Shown: piece after piece, positions 7,687-15,063 of the stretch
Layout of the letters: each line of letters opens with the position of its first letter
Position numbering within the stretch: position 1 is the stretch's first letter
NCBI RefSeq assembly: GCF_026242055.1
Contig: NZ_JAPJDL010000008.1
Span: forward strand, 186,001 to 250,000
Length of the DNA stretch: 64,000 nt
Origin: Lentzea sp. NEAU-D7
GTDB lineage: Bacteria; Actinomycetota; Actinomycetes; Mycobacteriales; Pseudonocardiaceae
Reading direction: 5' to 3'
The notes under the pieces: generated by a model
Databases searched by the model: none
The model's input: only the letters and a program-made list of their open reading frames with translations
What the model was told of the DNA's origin: nothing
Translations under genes and position numbers: made by a program

Positions 7687-8144
7687 CGACGCAGGCGCCG
7701 CGCACCGAGCGCGGCTATTCCACCTCGTACACCGTCGAGCAGTCGCCGGACGAGGTCTACGCGGCCGTCCTGGACGTTCGTGCCTGGTGGACGGGCGAGG
7801 TCGAGGGACGCACCGACGAGGTGGGCGCCGAGTTCACCTATCGGCATCCTCCGCAGCACTACAGCCGTCAGCGCGTGACCGAGCTGACGCCGGGCCGCCG
7901 CGTGGTCTGGCAGGTCACGGACAGCCTCCTGTCCTTCGTCTCTGACCCGTCCGAGTGGACCGGCAGCGAGATCGTGTTCGACATCGTCCCCGCCGGCGGC
8001 GGTGCGGAGCTGAGGTTCACCCACGTCGGTCTGGTGCCAGACGTCGAGTGCTTCGGTGCGTGCTCCACGGCCTGGCTTCACTACGTCAACGGCAGTCTGC
8101 GCAGCCTGGTCACCACCGGAGAGGGCCTGCCGGATCCGTGGTGA
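7683..8144 (+). CDS. SRPBCC domain protein (AHSA1-like)
   Basis: 153 residues; ATG overlaps the ArsR stop. The N-terminus (YSTSYTVEQSPDEVYAAVLD) and the WWTGEVEGRTDEVGAEFTYR stretch are typical of SRPBCC family proteins, with the long C-terminal helix ending TTGEGLPDPW. It is a paralog in fold, not a close copy, of the first operon gene. It probably binds the same class of ligand. The next gene (PEP mutase-like) follows 23 bases later and may belong to the same transcript. Confidence 0.88.
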   Translation: MTTQAPRTERGYSTSYTVEQSPDEVYAAVLDVRAWWTGEVEGRTDEVGAEFTYRHPPQHYSRQRVTELTPGRRVVWQVTDSLLSFVSDPSEWTGSEIVFDIVPAGGGAELRFTHVGLVPDVECFGACSTAWLHYVNGSLRSLVTTGEGLPDPW

Positions 8145-8167
8145 CGGCCGAGGAACAGGAGAACGTG

Positions 8168-8929
8168 ATGTCCGATCTGGCCGCCAAGGCCGAGCTCCTG
8201 CGGTCGCTGCACGTCCCGGGCGACCCGCTCGTGCTGCCGAACGCCTGGGACGTCGGCAGCGCCCGCGCCGTCGTCGACGCGGGCTTCCCCGTGGTCGCGA
8301 CGGCGAGCAACGCGATCGCCGCGGCGCTGGGCCACGACGACGGTGAGGGAGCGCCGAGGGAAGAGATGATGTTCGTCGCGGCGCGCATCGCGGCGTCGGT
8401 CGACGTTCCGGTGACGGTCGACGCCGAAGCCGGGTACGGACTCGCTCCGGGCGAGCTGGTCGAGCTGCTGACCGGGATCGGTGCCGTCGGCTGCAACGTC
8501 GAGGACACCGATCACGCGCACGGCGGCCTGGTGGACGCCGATGTGCGTGCCGCCTACATCGGGGAGATGCGCGCGGCCGCGAACCGGATCGGCGTGCCGT
8601 TGGTGATCAACGCGCGGGTCGACTCCTTCTTCCCCGCCTCGCCGTTCTCCGGGGACAAGAGGCTGACCGACGCCCTCGACCGGGCGCGGGCGTACTGGGA
8701 GGCCGGCGCGGACTGCGTGTTCGTGCCGGGAGCGGGACCCGAGGACGTTCGCGCGGTCGTCACCGAGGTCGGCGCCCCGGTGAACGCCGGACTGCCGTTG
8801 CGGGGCGGGTCGCTGGAGGCGCTGCGTGCGGCCGGGGTCGCCCGCGTGTCCGTGGGGCCGCAGCTCTACCGCAGCGCGCTCGCCCACCTGCGGGCTGACC
8901 TCGAGCAGCTCGGCGGGTCCGCGGTGTGA
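8168..8929 (+). CDS. Isocitrate lyase/PEP mutase family protein
   Basis: 253 residues with the family's TIM-barrel features: VLPNAWDVGSARAVVDAGF at the start, the metal-binding acidic residues in TVDAEAGYG and NVEDTD, and NARVDSFF. The family cleaves or forms C-C or C-P bonds next to a carboxylate (isocitrate lyase, methylisocitrate lyase, PEP mutase, oxaloacetate hydrolase). The catalytic loop Cys of lyases (KKCGH) is not seen, so this is the small actinobacterial subgroup of unknown substrate. The start ATG at 8168 has the Shine-Dalgarno CAGGAG upstream. A strong hairpin follows the stop. Confidence 0.88.
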   Translation: MSDLAAKAELLRSLHVPGDPLVLPNAWDVGSARAVVDAGFPVVATASNAIAAALGHDDGEGAPREEMMFVAARIAASVDVPVTVDAEAGYGLAPGELVELLTGIGAVGCNVEDTDHAHGGLVDADVRAAYIGEMRAAANRIGVPLVINARVDSFFPASPFSGDKRLTDALDRARAYWEAGADCVFVPGAGPEDVRAVVTEVGAPVNAGLPLRGGSLEALRAAGVARVSVGPQLYRSALAHLRADLEQLGGSAV

Positions 8930-8930
8930 C

Positions 8931-8999
8931 GAGCGATGTGCCGTCCAGGGGGCCTGGGCGGCACATCGCTCGATCTTCCCGACCCGCCGAAGGTCGGGA
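8931..8999 (+). terminator. Tandem hairpins after the PEP mutase-like gene
   Basis: Directly after the stop, arms GAGCGATGTGCCG (8931-8943) and CGGCACATCGCTC (8959-8971) are perfect 13-bp complements, and CCAGG/CCTGG extends the stem inside. A second hairpin follows with arms TCCCGACC (8977-8984) and GGTCGGGA (8992-8999). There is no clear U-tract, as is common in GC-rich actinobacteria. Confidence 0.75.
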
Positions 9000-9069
9000 T
9001 TCGCGAAATTGCCGCCCGTGAGCGCCGTCACAGGTGCATGCTGTGTGCACCAGCTCAACCCGAGGACTG

Positions 9070-9252
9070 ATGACCATGACGAGTGCGACCGCGGGCTCCC
9101 GCCACAACTGGGAGACCGACCTGGAGCGCTACCGGATCAGGGCGGTCCAGGTGCTCGACACGCACCTGCCCGCGACAACCGGCTGCACCGAGTGCGGCGA
9201 CCCGTGGCCCTGTGCCCGCGCGTGTTCCGCGGAGCTGGTGCTCGAGCTCTGA
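9070..9252 (+). CDS. Small Cys-rich protein, unknown function
   Basis: 60 residues, ATG at 9070 with a GAGG upstream. The C-terminal half has the motif CTECGDPWPCARAC, four cysteines in 14 residues, which could bind zinc or form a redox centre. The N-terminal half (NWETDLERYRIRAVQVLDTHL) looks helical. A dyad GGTGCA/TGCACC (9033-9051) lies just upstream. Similar short proteins exist in actinomycetes as I remember; the role is unknown. It ends 3 bases before the convergent FBP gene. Confidence 0.65.
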   Translation: MTMTSATAGSRHNWETDLERYRIRAVQVLDTHLPATTGCTECGDPWPCARACSAELVLEL

Positions 9253-9255
9253 GAC

Positions 9256-9747
9256 CTACGAGTTCACCCGGTCCAGGAACGCGTTGATCCCGGACACCAT
9301 CCGTTCGACCTGGTCGTCGAGCGTGATCGATTCGTGGAACCGCGAGCCCGGTCCCGCGCTCTTCTTGCCACGCAGGTACAGCGAGCACGCCAGATCGGCG
9401 CAGACGTAGACGCCGACCGAGTTGCCCAGCTGTCCCGACTTGCCGGCCTTGCGCGCGCTCATCAACGACACGCCGTCGCCGGAATGCGTGGTCAGGCACC
9501 ACGCGCACATCGTCTTGCGCGCCCGCCCGGCCTGCGCCGCCCTGCGCAACGCGATGCCGGTGAGCCGTCCGTCCAGCTCGATCACGAGGTACGAGCGGTC
9601 GGGTGCGGCCGGGTCGGTCCAGCCGAGGAAGTCGAGGTCGTCCCACGGCCGCTCGCCCAGATCCTTGGGTACGTGCATGCGCTTCGCCTCGCCCTTGGTG
9701 GAATTGACGAAGGACGCGCGGATCTCGTGTTCGGTCAGCGGCTTCAT
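9256..9747 (-). CDS. FBP domain protein (EF-G-binding, FusB-like zinc finger)
   Basis: 163 residues. The C-terminal part has the treble-clef zinc finger of FusB/FusC-type EF-G-binding proteins: CAWCLTTHSGD near residue 82 and YVCADLACSLYLRG near residue 115. In the characterised relatives this domain binds elongation factor G and rescues ribosomes stalled by fusidic acid; in actinomycetes the role is untested. Start ATG at 9747; a GTG two codons upstream is possible. It is divergent from a TetR regulator with a dyad between them. Confidence 0.85.
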   Translation of the reverse strand: MKPLTEHEIRASFVNSTKGEAKRMHVPKDLGERPWDDLDFLGWTDPAAPDRSYLVIELDGRLTGIALRRAAQAGRARKTMCAWCLTTHSGDGVSLMSARKAGKSGQLGNSVGVYVCADLACSLYLRGKKSAGPGSRFHESITLDDQVERMVSGINAFLDRVNS

Positions 9748-9757
9748 GACCACGGAC

Positions 9758-9803
9758 GCTAGGCTTACCTAGAGGTCCTAGGCAAATTATTAAGGACCCT
9801 AGG
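9758..9803. promoter_or_regulatory. Operator region between the FBP and TetR genes
   Basis: A dyad with arms CCTAG and CTAGG (9768-9782) and a second CCTAGG (9798-9803) lie in the AT-rich shared promoter, fitting TetR control. The overlapping stretch TAGGCTTACCTAG also resembles one half of an IdeR/DtxR iron box (AGGCTAACCTA), so iron control cannot be excluded. Confidence 0.45.
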
Positions 9804-9814
9804 AAGGGTGACGG

Positions 9815-10378
9815 ATGGCACGTGCGGGGCTCACGGCCGACCGCCTGACACAGGCGGCGGCGGACCTGGCGGACGAGGTCGGCTTCGAGAACGTGACGGT
9901 GTCCGCCTTGGCCCGGCACTTCGGGGTGAAGGACGCCTCGCTCTACTCGCACATCCGCAACGCCCAGGACCTGCGGGTCCGCCTGGCCGTCCTCGCGCTC
10001 GCGGAGCTCGTGGACCGCGTGGCGGAGTCGATCGGCGGCCGTGCGGGCAAGGACGCCCTGGTCGCGTTCGCCTCCGCCTACCGCCGCTACGCCCACGAGC
10101 ACCCCGGCCGCTACGCGGCGATGCAGATGGCACTCGACCCGGACACGGCCGCCGACAGCGCCCTGAAGCACGCCGACATGACCCGCGCGGTCCTGCGGGG
10201 CTACGAGCTGTGGGAACCAGAACTGACCGATGCCGCGCGGCTGGTGCACAGCACGTTGCACGGGTTCGTCTCGCTCGAACGCTCCGGGGCGTTCCACAGC
10301 CAGCCGCGCGGGGTCGAGGCGTCGTGGCTCAGAGCGCTGGACGCGCTGGACTCGGTGCTGCGAGCGTGGCCCTCCTGA
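9815..10378 (+). CDS. TetR family regulator (WHG-type C-terminal domain)
   Basis: 187 residues. N-terminal HTH: LTQAAADLADEVGFENVTVS, then ALARHFGVKDASLYSHIRN. The C-terminal domain with RGYELWEPELTDAARLVHSTLHGFVSLE matches the WHG domain of a TetR subfamily. Divergent from the FBP gene and its likely regulator. The 3' end overlaps the convergent VOC gene by 50 bp (10329-10378). Confidence 0.9.
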   Translation: MARAGLTADRLTQAAADLADEVGFENVTVSALARHFGVKDASLYSHIRNAQDLRVRLAVLALAELVDRVAESIGGRAGKDALVAFASAYRRYAHEHPGRYAAMQMALDPDTAADSALKHADMTRAVLRGYELWEPELTDAARLVHSTLHGFVSLERSGAFHSQPRGVEASWLRALDALDSVLRAWPS

Positions 10379-10727
10379 AGAAGTTGACCAGGTTGCCGTC
10401 GGGGTCGCGGACCAGCAACGACCGGTTGCCCCACGGCATCGTGGTGGGTTCCTGGACGACCTCGGCGCCGGTCAGCTCCGCGTGCACGCTGTCCACGTCG
10501 CCGACCTCGAACTCGATGATGACGCTGCGGTTGGCACTCGGCTCGGCCGACCCGGCGGCGAACAGCGCCACGGTGCGGACGCTGCCGATCGCGAGGGTGG
10601 CGGACGAGGTCCTGACCTCAGCGAAGTCCTCACTGGCCCAGATCGCCCGCACTCCCGTCGCTCGTTCGTAGAAGCCCGCGAGGCGGGCGACGTCGGCGGT
10701 GATGACACGGATGGATGCGAAGTTCAT
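10329..10727 (-). CDS. VOC (glyoxalase/bleomycin resistance) family protein
   Basis: 132 residues with the paired beta-alpha-beta-beta-beta modules of the vicinal oxygen chelate fold (IRVITADVARLAGFYERATG and MPWGNRSLLVRDPDGNLVNFF). The PDGNLVNFF end is typical. Members include metal-dependent lyases and antibiotic-binding proteins; the substrate is not readable. The start ATG (10727) faces the WYL regulator gene with a 7-bp-arm inverted repeat between them, suggesting regulation by it. Confidence 0.87.
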   Translation of the reverse strand: MNFASIRVITADVARLAGFYERATGVRAIWASEDFAEVRTSSATLAIGSVRTVALFAAGSAEPSANRSVIIEFEVGDVDSVHAELTGAEVVQEPTTMPWGNRSLLVRDPDGNLVNFFRRATLAAPSPARPAL

Positions 10728-10745
10728 GACCGCACGCTAGGAGCG

Positions 10746-10770
10746 ATACCGGACAGAATCCGCCCGGTAT
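10746..10770. promoter_or_regulatory. Inverted repeat in the VOC/WYL promoter region
   Basis: Perfect arms ATACCGG (10746-10752) and CCGGTAT (10764-10770) separated by 11 bp. It lies between divergent genes and overlaps the upstream possible start codon of the WYL gene, which favours the downstream start at 10790. Probable binding site of the WYL regulator. Confidence 0.5.
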
Positions 10771-10789
10771 GTGCGCGAGAATTTCGGCC

Positions 10790-11761
10790 ATGGCCCGGCC
10801 GATCGCACGCGTGCTGTCACTGTTGGAGCTCCTCCAATCCGGAGGTGTCCGGACGGTGGCGGAGCTCGCCTCGCGGCTTGAAGTCGACGAACGCACCGTG
10901 CGCCGGTACGTCGGCCACCTGCTCGACCTCGACATCCCGGTCGAGTCCGTGCGCGGACGCCACGGCGGCTACCGGCTCGCTCCCGGGTACCGGATGCCGC
11001 CGTTGATGCTCAGCGACGACGAGGCGCTGGCGGTGCTGATCGGCCTGGTCACGGGCCTGATGACCGGCACGGCGAGCGAGACGGCGGCGGCGAAGGTCCG
11101 CCGGGTGCTGCCCGCCCGGCTCGCCGGCAGGCTCGACTCCCTGCTCGGCTCGCTCGCCTTCACCAGCCAGCCCGGTTCGCCGGCCGTCCCGGAGGCTTCG
11201 GTCCTGCTCGCACTCGCCGACGCGGTGACCCACCACCGGCCTGTGGCCATCCGCTACACCGCCGCTGATGGCCGGCACAGCGAACGCACGCTGCACCCGT
11301 ACGGGCTCGTCGCGCACTCGGGCCGGTGGTACGTGACCGGTGCCGATCCCGCGATCGGCGAGGACCGGACGTTCCGGCTCGACCGCATGGCCGCGGCCAG
11401 GACGCTGCCCGGCTCGTTCGAGCCGCCCGGTGATCTCGATCCCGCGCAGCGGGTTCTGACCGGACTTGCCACCGCTCCGCACCGGCACGAGGTGACGGTG
11501 CGCATCCAGGGCACCGTCGCGCAGATCCGTACCCGGCTTCCTGCGAGCGTCGCTGTGGTGGAGCCTCTCGACGACGACTGGTCGCGGGTCGAACTGCGGG
11601 TGGAACGGCTCGACTGGCTGCCCGGTGTGCTCGCGTCGCTGGACCTGCCGTTCGTGGTCGAGAGGCCGGACGAGCTGCGCGGTCTCGTCGCGGCACTCGC
11701 CGAGCGACTCCTGAAGTCGGTTGTTCGCGGTGCAGGTGACGGCCTGGCCTCGCGGGCATGA
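10790..11761 (+). CDS. HTH and WYL domain transcriptional regulator (YafY type)
   Basis: 323 residues from the ATG at 10790 (an ATG at 10769 would overlap the intergenic dyad). N-terminal HTH: IARVLSLLELLQSGGVRTVAELASRLEVDERTVRRYVGHLLD. The central WYL domain has RPVAIRYTAADGRHSERTLHPYGLVAHSGRWYVTG, and a C-terminal WCX part follows. WYL proteins sense small ligands or nucleic acid and act as activators or repressors. The likely target is the divergent VOC gene. Confidence 0.9.
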   Translation: MARPIARVLSLLELLQSGGVRTVAELASRLEVDERTVRRYVGHLLDLDIPVESVRGRHGGYRLAPGYRMPPLMLSDDEALAVLIGLVTGLMTGTASETAAAKVRRVLPARLAGRLDSLLGSLAFTSQPGSPAVPEASVLLALADAVTHHRPVAIRYTAADGRHSERTLHPYGLVAHSGRWYVTGADPAIGEDRTFRLDRMAAARTLPGSFEPPGDLDPAQRVLTGLATAPHRHEVTVRIQGTVAQIRTRLPASVAVVEPLDDDWSRVELRVERLDWLPGVLASLDLPFVVERPDELRGLVAALAERLLKSVVRGAGDGLASRA

Positions 11762-11809
11762 TCGACAGAATCGAGTCCGTGCTCCACGAGTGACCCCGGC
11801 GCACCGGCC

Positions 11810-12022
11810 GGCGCCTCGTGCGGCACGGTCACGACCGGGACATTCGCACCGTCGGCCTGCTCTCCAACTACTTCGCTCCGATGGCGGCTCGCGCGCTGCA
11901 CCGCCGCCGTCACGGAACCGAGGCGATGACCTGGCCCGGCACGTCGCCTCGCCGAGTCGCTGCGGAAGGTTCCGCTGACCGGCCTCGACACTTCAACCGC
12001 GGTCGCAGCGCTGCTTGGATGA
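11810..12022 (+). pseudogene. Possible gene remnant with frameshift
   Basis: Between the WYL and VanX-type genes the sequence has coding-like pieces in two frames. One reads VRHGHDRDIRTVGLLSNYF and APMAARALHRR; the other continues as RLAESLRKVPLTGLDTSTAV and stops at TGA 12020-12022. Neither has a good start with a ribosome site. The combined C-terminus looks like real protein, so this may be the decayed end of a gene; I do not recognise the family. Confidence 0.35.
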
Positions 12023-12762
12023 GATCCATGCGAGCCCTGCTGCTGTCCGCGCTCCTGATCCTGTCGTTCGCCCACCCCGCCCACGCCACCAGCGGGTTCG
12101 TCGTGCTGAGCGACGTCGACCCGACCATCCGGCACGACATCCGCTACTACACCGAGCACAACTTCGTCGGCACCCGCATCGACGGCTACCGCGCGCCCCT
12201 GTGCATCCTCACCAAGCAGGCCGCGAAGGCGTTGCGCGGTGTGCAGCGCGAGATGCTGCGGCAGGGGTACACGCTCAAGGTCTACGACTGCTACCGCCCG
12301 CAACGCGCCGTCGACCACTTCGTGCGCTGGGCCCGTGACCTCGCCGACCAGCGGATGAAGACCGAGTTCTACCCGCGGGTCGACAAGACGCGGTTGTTCG
12401 AGGACGGGTACATCGCGGAGAAGTCCGGGCACAGCCGCGGGTCCACGCTCGACCTGACGATCGTGAAGCTGCCTCCGCGGTACCAGCGGCCGTACGTGCC
12501 GGGGGAGCGGCTGGTGCACTGCGACGCGCCAGACCGCTTCCCCGACAACACCGTGGACATGGCCACCGGCTACGACTGCTTCGACACGCTGTCGCACACC
12601 GACGACCCGCGCGTGACCGGTCAGGCGCGGGAGAACCGTCAGCTGCTGAAGGCGGCGATGGCGCGGGCCGGGTTCCGCAACCTGCCCGAGGAGTGGTGGC
12701 ACTTCACGCTCAACGACGAGCCGTTCCCGGACACCTACTTCAACTTCCCCGTGACGCGCTGA
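12019..12762 (+). CDS. D-alanyl-D-alanine dipeptidase (VanX/DdpX family), secreted
   Basis: 247 residues with an N-terminal signal peptide (ALLLSALLILSFAHPAHA), so it acts outside the cell. Zinc-site motifs are present: SGHSRGSTLDLT (the SxHxxGxxxD motif, near residue 137) and EEWWHF (the E-x-x-H site, near residue 230). The enzyme hydrolyses D-Ala-D-Ala. A secreted form is usually a cell-wall recycling enzyme; without vanH/vanA neighbours there is no sign of a glycopeptide resistance operon. Start ATG at 12019, with a second at 12028. The stop is 2 bases from the convergent monooxygenase gene. Confidence 0.9.
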   Translation: MRSMRALLLSALLILSFAHPAHATSGFVVLSDVDPTIRHDIRYYTEHNFVGTRIDGYRAPLCILTKQAAKALRGVQREMLRQGYTLKVYDCYRPQRAVDHFVRWARDLADQRMKTEFYPRVDKTRLFEDGYIAEKSGHSRGSTLDLTIVKLPPRYQRPYVPGERLVHCDAPDRFPDNTVDMATGYDCFDTLSHTDDPRVTGQARENRQLLKAAMARAGFRNLPEEWWHFTLNDEPFPDTYFNFPVTR

Positions 12763-12764
12763 CC

Positions 12765-13958
12765 TCAGGAATGCGCTGCCCCGATGGGTGGCAGGGCTCT
12801 GGTCGTGTCGGCGACCTGGGTGAGCTTCGCCGTCAGGGGAGACAACAGCGACGAGGTGATGGCCTTGTCGACGAGGCGGCGCAGCGTCAGTCCGAGGCGG
12901 GTGCGGGGGTAGGCGAACGGCACGAGCCAGCGCGGGAAGTTCTGGACGTCGTCGACGAGCGGCCTCATCCACTTCTCGTAGGCCGCGAGTCCGTCCTGGT
13001 ACCGGTCCGCGGTGGTGGACAGGCACGCTGCCAGGACGTATCCGCTGATCAGCGCGAGTGAGGCGCCGCCTCCGCCCATCGGGGTCACGCACCAACCGGC
13101 GTCACCGGCCAGGACCACCCGTCCGCGGTGCCACACGGGCATGCGGATCTGGGTGAGCTGGTCGACGTAGACGTCCGCGGAGGTGTCGAAGCCGTCGAGC
13201 ACGCGACCGGCTTCCCACCCCGCGTCGGCGAAGCGTTCCCGGAACCTCGCGAGGGCGTCCGCGCGGTCGAGCCGGGTGAGGTCCGCGGCCTGGGCGTGGG
13301 CGAGCATGGCGCGGGTGGTGCCGTGGTTGTCGGGGCGGAGGTGGATCTGCCGGCCTCCGGTGGTGGTGTACCAGCGCCACCGGCTGTCGTCGGAGGCCGT
13401 GCGGGGGATCGTGCCGAAGACCATGGCGATGCCGAGGTCGCGGCGTTCGACCAGGTCGCCGAAGAGCCGGTCACGGGTGGCCGAGCGGACTCCCTCGGCG
13501 ACGACCAGCAGGTCGGCGCTCAGCACGCGTCCCGAGGCGGTGGTGACGGTGACCGCGTCGGCGTCGTCGGCCACCTCGGTGATGGTGTCGCCGTAGGTGA
13601 TCTCGACGCCGTCCGGCAGGTGGTCGAGGATCATGCGGGCGAAGTCGCCGCGCAGCACCTCGAGCTCGGCGGTGGCGCCGTCCGGGCCGTCGGAGGGCAG
13701 CTCGGCGAGCACCCTGCCCTGCTCGTCCACGAAGACCGTGCCCGTCTCCGTGGTGTTCTGCGCCTTGACCGCCTCGGTCAGCCCCATGCGGGCGAGCACC
13801 TCGCGGGCGACGCCGCGGACGTCGACGTTCTGCCCGCCGTCGCGGAACGCCTCGGCTCGTTCCAGCACGGTCACCCGCCAGCCCGTGCGCCGCAGCCAGA
13901 AAGCGGCCGAGAGGCCCGCGATGCTCGCACCGGAGACCACCGCGTGTCGTTCAACCAT
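12765..13958 (-). CDS. FAD-dependent aromatic-ring-type monooxygenase
   Basis: 397 residues of the PHBH-like group A flavoprotein family. FAD motifs are visible: GASIAGLSAAFWLRRTGWRVTVLER at the N-terminus, and VVLAGDAGWCVTPMGGGGASLALISG near residue 290. These enzymes hydroxylate aromatic or polyketide substrates, or inactivate tetracycline-like drugs. It is divergent from a MarR regulator with a near-perfect palindrome between them, so ligand-induced expression is likely. A distant paralog lies at 25322-26527 beside a TetR gene. Confidence 0.92.
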   Translation of the reverse strand: MVERHAVVSGASIAGLSAAFWLRRTGWRVTVLERAEAFRDGGQNVDVRGVAREVLARMGLTEAVKAQNTTETGTVFVDEQGRVLAELPSDGPDGATAELEVLRGDFARMILDHLPDGVEITYGDTITEVADDADAVTVTTASGRVLSADLLVVAEGVRSATRDRLFGDLVERRDLGIAMVFGTIPRTASDDSRWRWYTTTGGRQIHLRPDNHGTTRAMLAHAQAADLTRLDRADALARFRERFADAGWEAGRVLDGFDTSADVYVDQLTQIRMPVWHRGRVVLAGDAGWCVTPMGGGGASLALISGYVLAACLSTTADRYQDGLAAYEKWMRPLVDDVQNFPRWLVPFAYPRTRLGLTLRRLVDKAITSSLLSPLTAKLTQVADTTRALPPIGAAHS

Positions 13959-13977
13959 CAGGAACTCCCCTGTCCGT

Positions 13978-13998
13978 GTAGCTTTGCACCAAAGCTAC
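13978..13998. promoter_or_regulatory. MarR operator candidate, perfect 9-bp inverted repeat
   Basis: Arms GTAGCTTTG (13978-13986) and CAAAGCTAC (13990-13998) are exact complements around CAC. The site lies in the 60-bp gap between the divergent monooxygenase and MarR genes, 20 bp from each start, ideal for a MarR dimer repressing both. Confidence 0.75.
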
Positions 13999-14018
13999 TT
14001 TGAGACAAAGGCACCTGC

Positions 14019-14513
14019 ATGACAGACACCGACCCGCTGACCGCGGACTGGACGCCGGCGCAGATCGCGGTGATGCACCGCCTGCGCGACTGGGTGGTCG
14101 ACTTCGGTGAGCTCAACCAGCACCTCGCCACCTGGATGGGACTGCCGGGAGCCGACGCCAACGCCCTGGGCCAGATCATCTGGGCGGCCGAGGCGGACAC
14201 CCCGCTCTCCCCGGCCCAGCTGTCCCGTCAGATCGGCATGACCACGGGCGCGACCGCCATCCTGCTCAACCGCCTGGAGGCCGCCGGCCACGTCCGCCGC
14301 ACGCGGGAAAGCGCCGACCGCCGTCGCGTCACTCTCCGCCCCACACCGGCCGCCCGCGATCGTGCCCGCCAGTTCCTCGGCCTCGCCGGCGCCGAGATCG
14401 CGCACGTCCTGCGCACGACGCCGCCGGCCGAACTCAGCGCCGTCGCGACGTTCCTGGAGAGGATGACCGCGGCCGCCGACGAGGCGAACCTGCGTCTGGG
14501 CCGGAGCAGCTGA
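14019..14513 (+). CDS. MarR family transcriptional regulator
   Basis: 164 residues. The winged helix is clear: DTPLSPAQLSRQIGMTTGATAILLNRLEAAGHVRRTRESADRRRV, including the wing motif (SADRRRV) typical of MarR. It is divergent from the FAD monooxygenase and probably represses it by binding the palindrome at 13978-13998. The inducer is likely an aromatic compound (inference). Confidence 0.93.
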   Translation: MTDTDPLTADWTPAQIAVMHRLRDWVVDFGELNQHLATWMGLPGADANALGQIIWAAEADTPLSPAQLSRQIGMTTGATAILLNRLEAAGHVRRTRESADRRRVTLRPTPAARDRARQFLGLAGAEIAHVLRTTPPAELSAVATFLERMTAAADEANLRLGRSS

Positions 14514-14522
14514 CACCGCGAG

Positions 14523-14960
14523 CTACAGACGGGGCCGGGTCAACAGCCGTGACAGCACGATCGCGCTCTCGGTGCGGTCCACGGGAGCGGTCGACCGCAC
14601 GCGCTGGATGGCCTGTTCCAGGTGCGGGATGTCCCTGGCCAGCATGTAGAGCATCGCGTCGGCGGCACCGGAGACGGTGCACGCCTCGATGACCTCGGGG
14701 ATGTCCTCGAGCGCCTTGCTCAGCTGCGCCGGGGTGGGGTTGCCCTTGCAGTAGATCTCGACGAACGCCTCGGTGTGCCACGCCATCGCCTGCGGATCCA
14801 CCAGCGCGCTGAAGCCGCGGATCGCTCCGGTGGCGACCAGCCGGTCGAGGCGTCTCTTCGCGGCGGACGGGGACAGCCCGGCCGCCTTGCCGATCTCGGC
14901 GTAGGTGGCACGGGCGTCGCGCAGCACGCACCGGATGATCGCTTCGTCGATGGAGTCCAT
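14523..14960 (-). CDS. Lrp/AsnC family transcriptional regulator
   Basis: 145 residues. N-terminal HTH: DEAIIRCVLRDARATYAEIGKAAGLSPSAAKRRLDRLVATGAI. The C-terminal RAM ligand domain has AWHTEAFVEIYCKGNP. Proteins of this family respond to amino acids. It is divergent from an M20 peptidase gene whose product would release amino acids, which suggests it regulates that gene. The palindrome TCTTTGCAAAGA lies between them. Confidence 0.92.
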   Translation of the reverse strand: MDSIDEAIIRCVLRDARATYAEIGKAAGLSPSAAKRRLDRLVATGAIRGFSALVDPQAMAWHTEAFVEIYCKGNPTPAQLSKALEDIPEVIEACTVSGAADAMLYMLARDIPHLEQAIQRVRSTAPVDRTESAIVLSRLLTRPRL

Positions 14961-14986
14961 GCCAAATATTCGTCGTGGCGGTCTGA

Positions 14987-14998
14987 TCTTTGCAAAGA
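14987..14998. promoter_or_regulatory. Palindrome TCTTTGCAAAGA in the Lrp/M20 gap
   Basis: Perfect 12-bp palindrome in the 103-bp, unusually AT-rich gap between divergent genes. The same 10-bp core CTTTGCAAAG occurs twice at 21000-21026, before another regulator. Confidence 0.5.
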
Positions 14999-15063
14999 AT
15001 TCAGGCTTAGATGCCGCTTCTGATGATTGTTGGCGCCCTCGTACCGAACCTAATCTCCGGCTC

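Noticed and set aside
12019..12762. VanX-type gene as part of a vancomycin resistance cluster
   Set aside because: No vanH, vanA, vanR or vanS neighbours are seen; a secreted dipeptidase fits wall recycling better.
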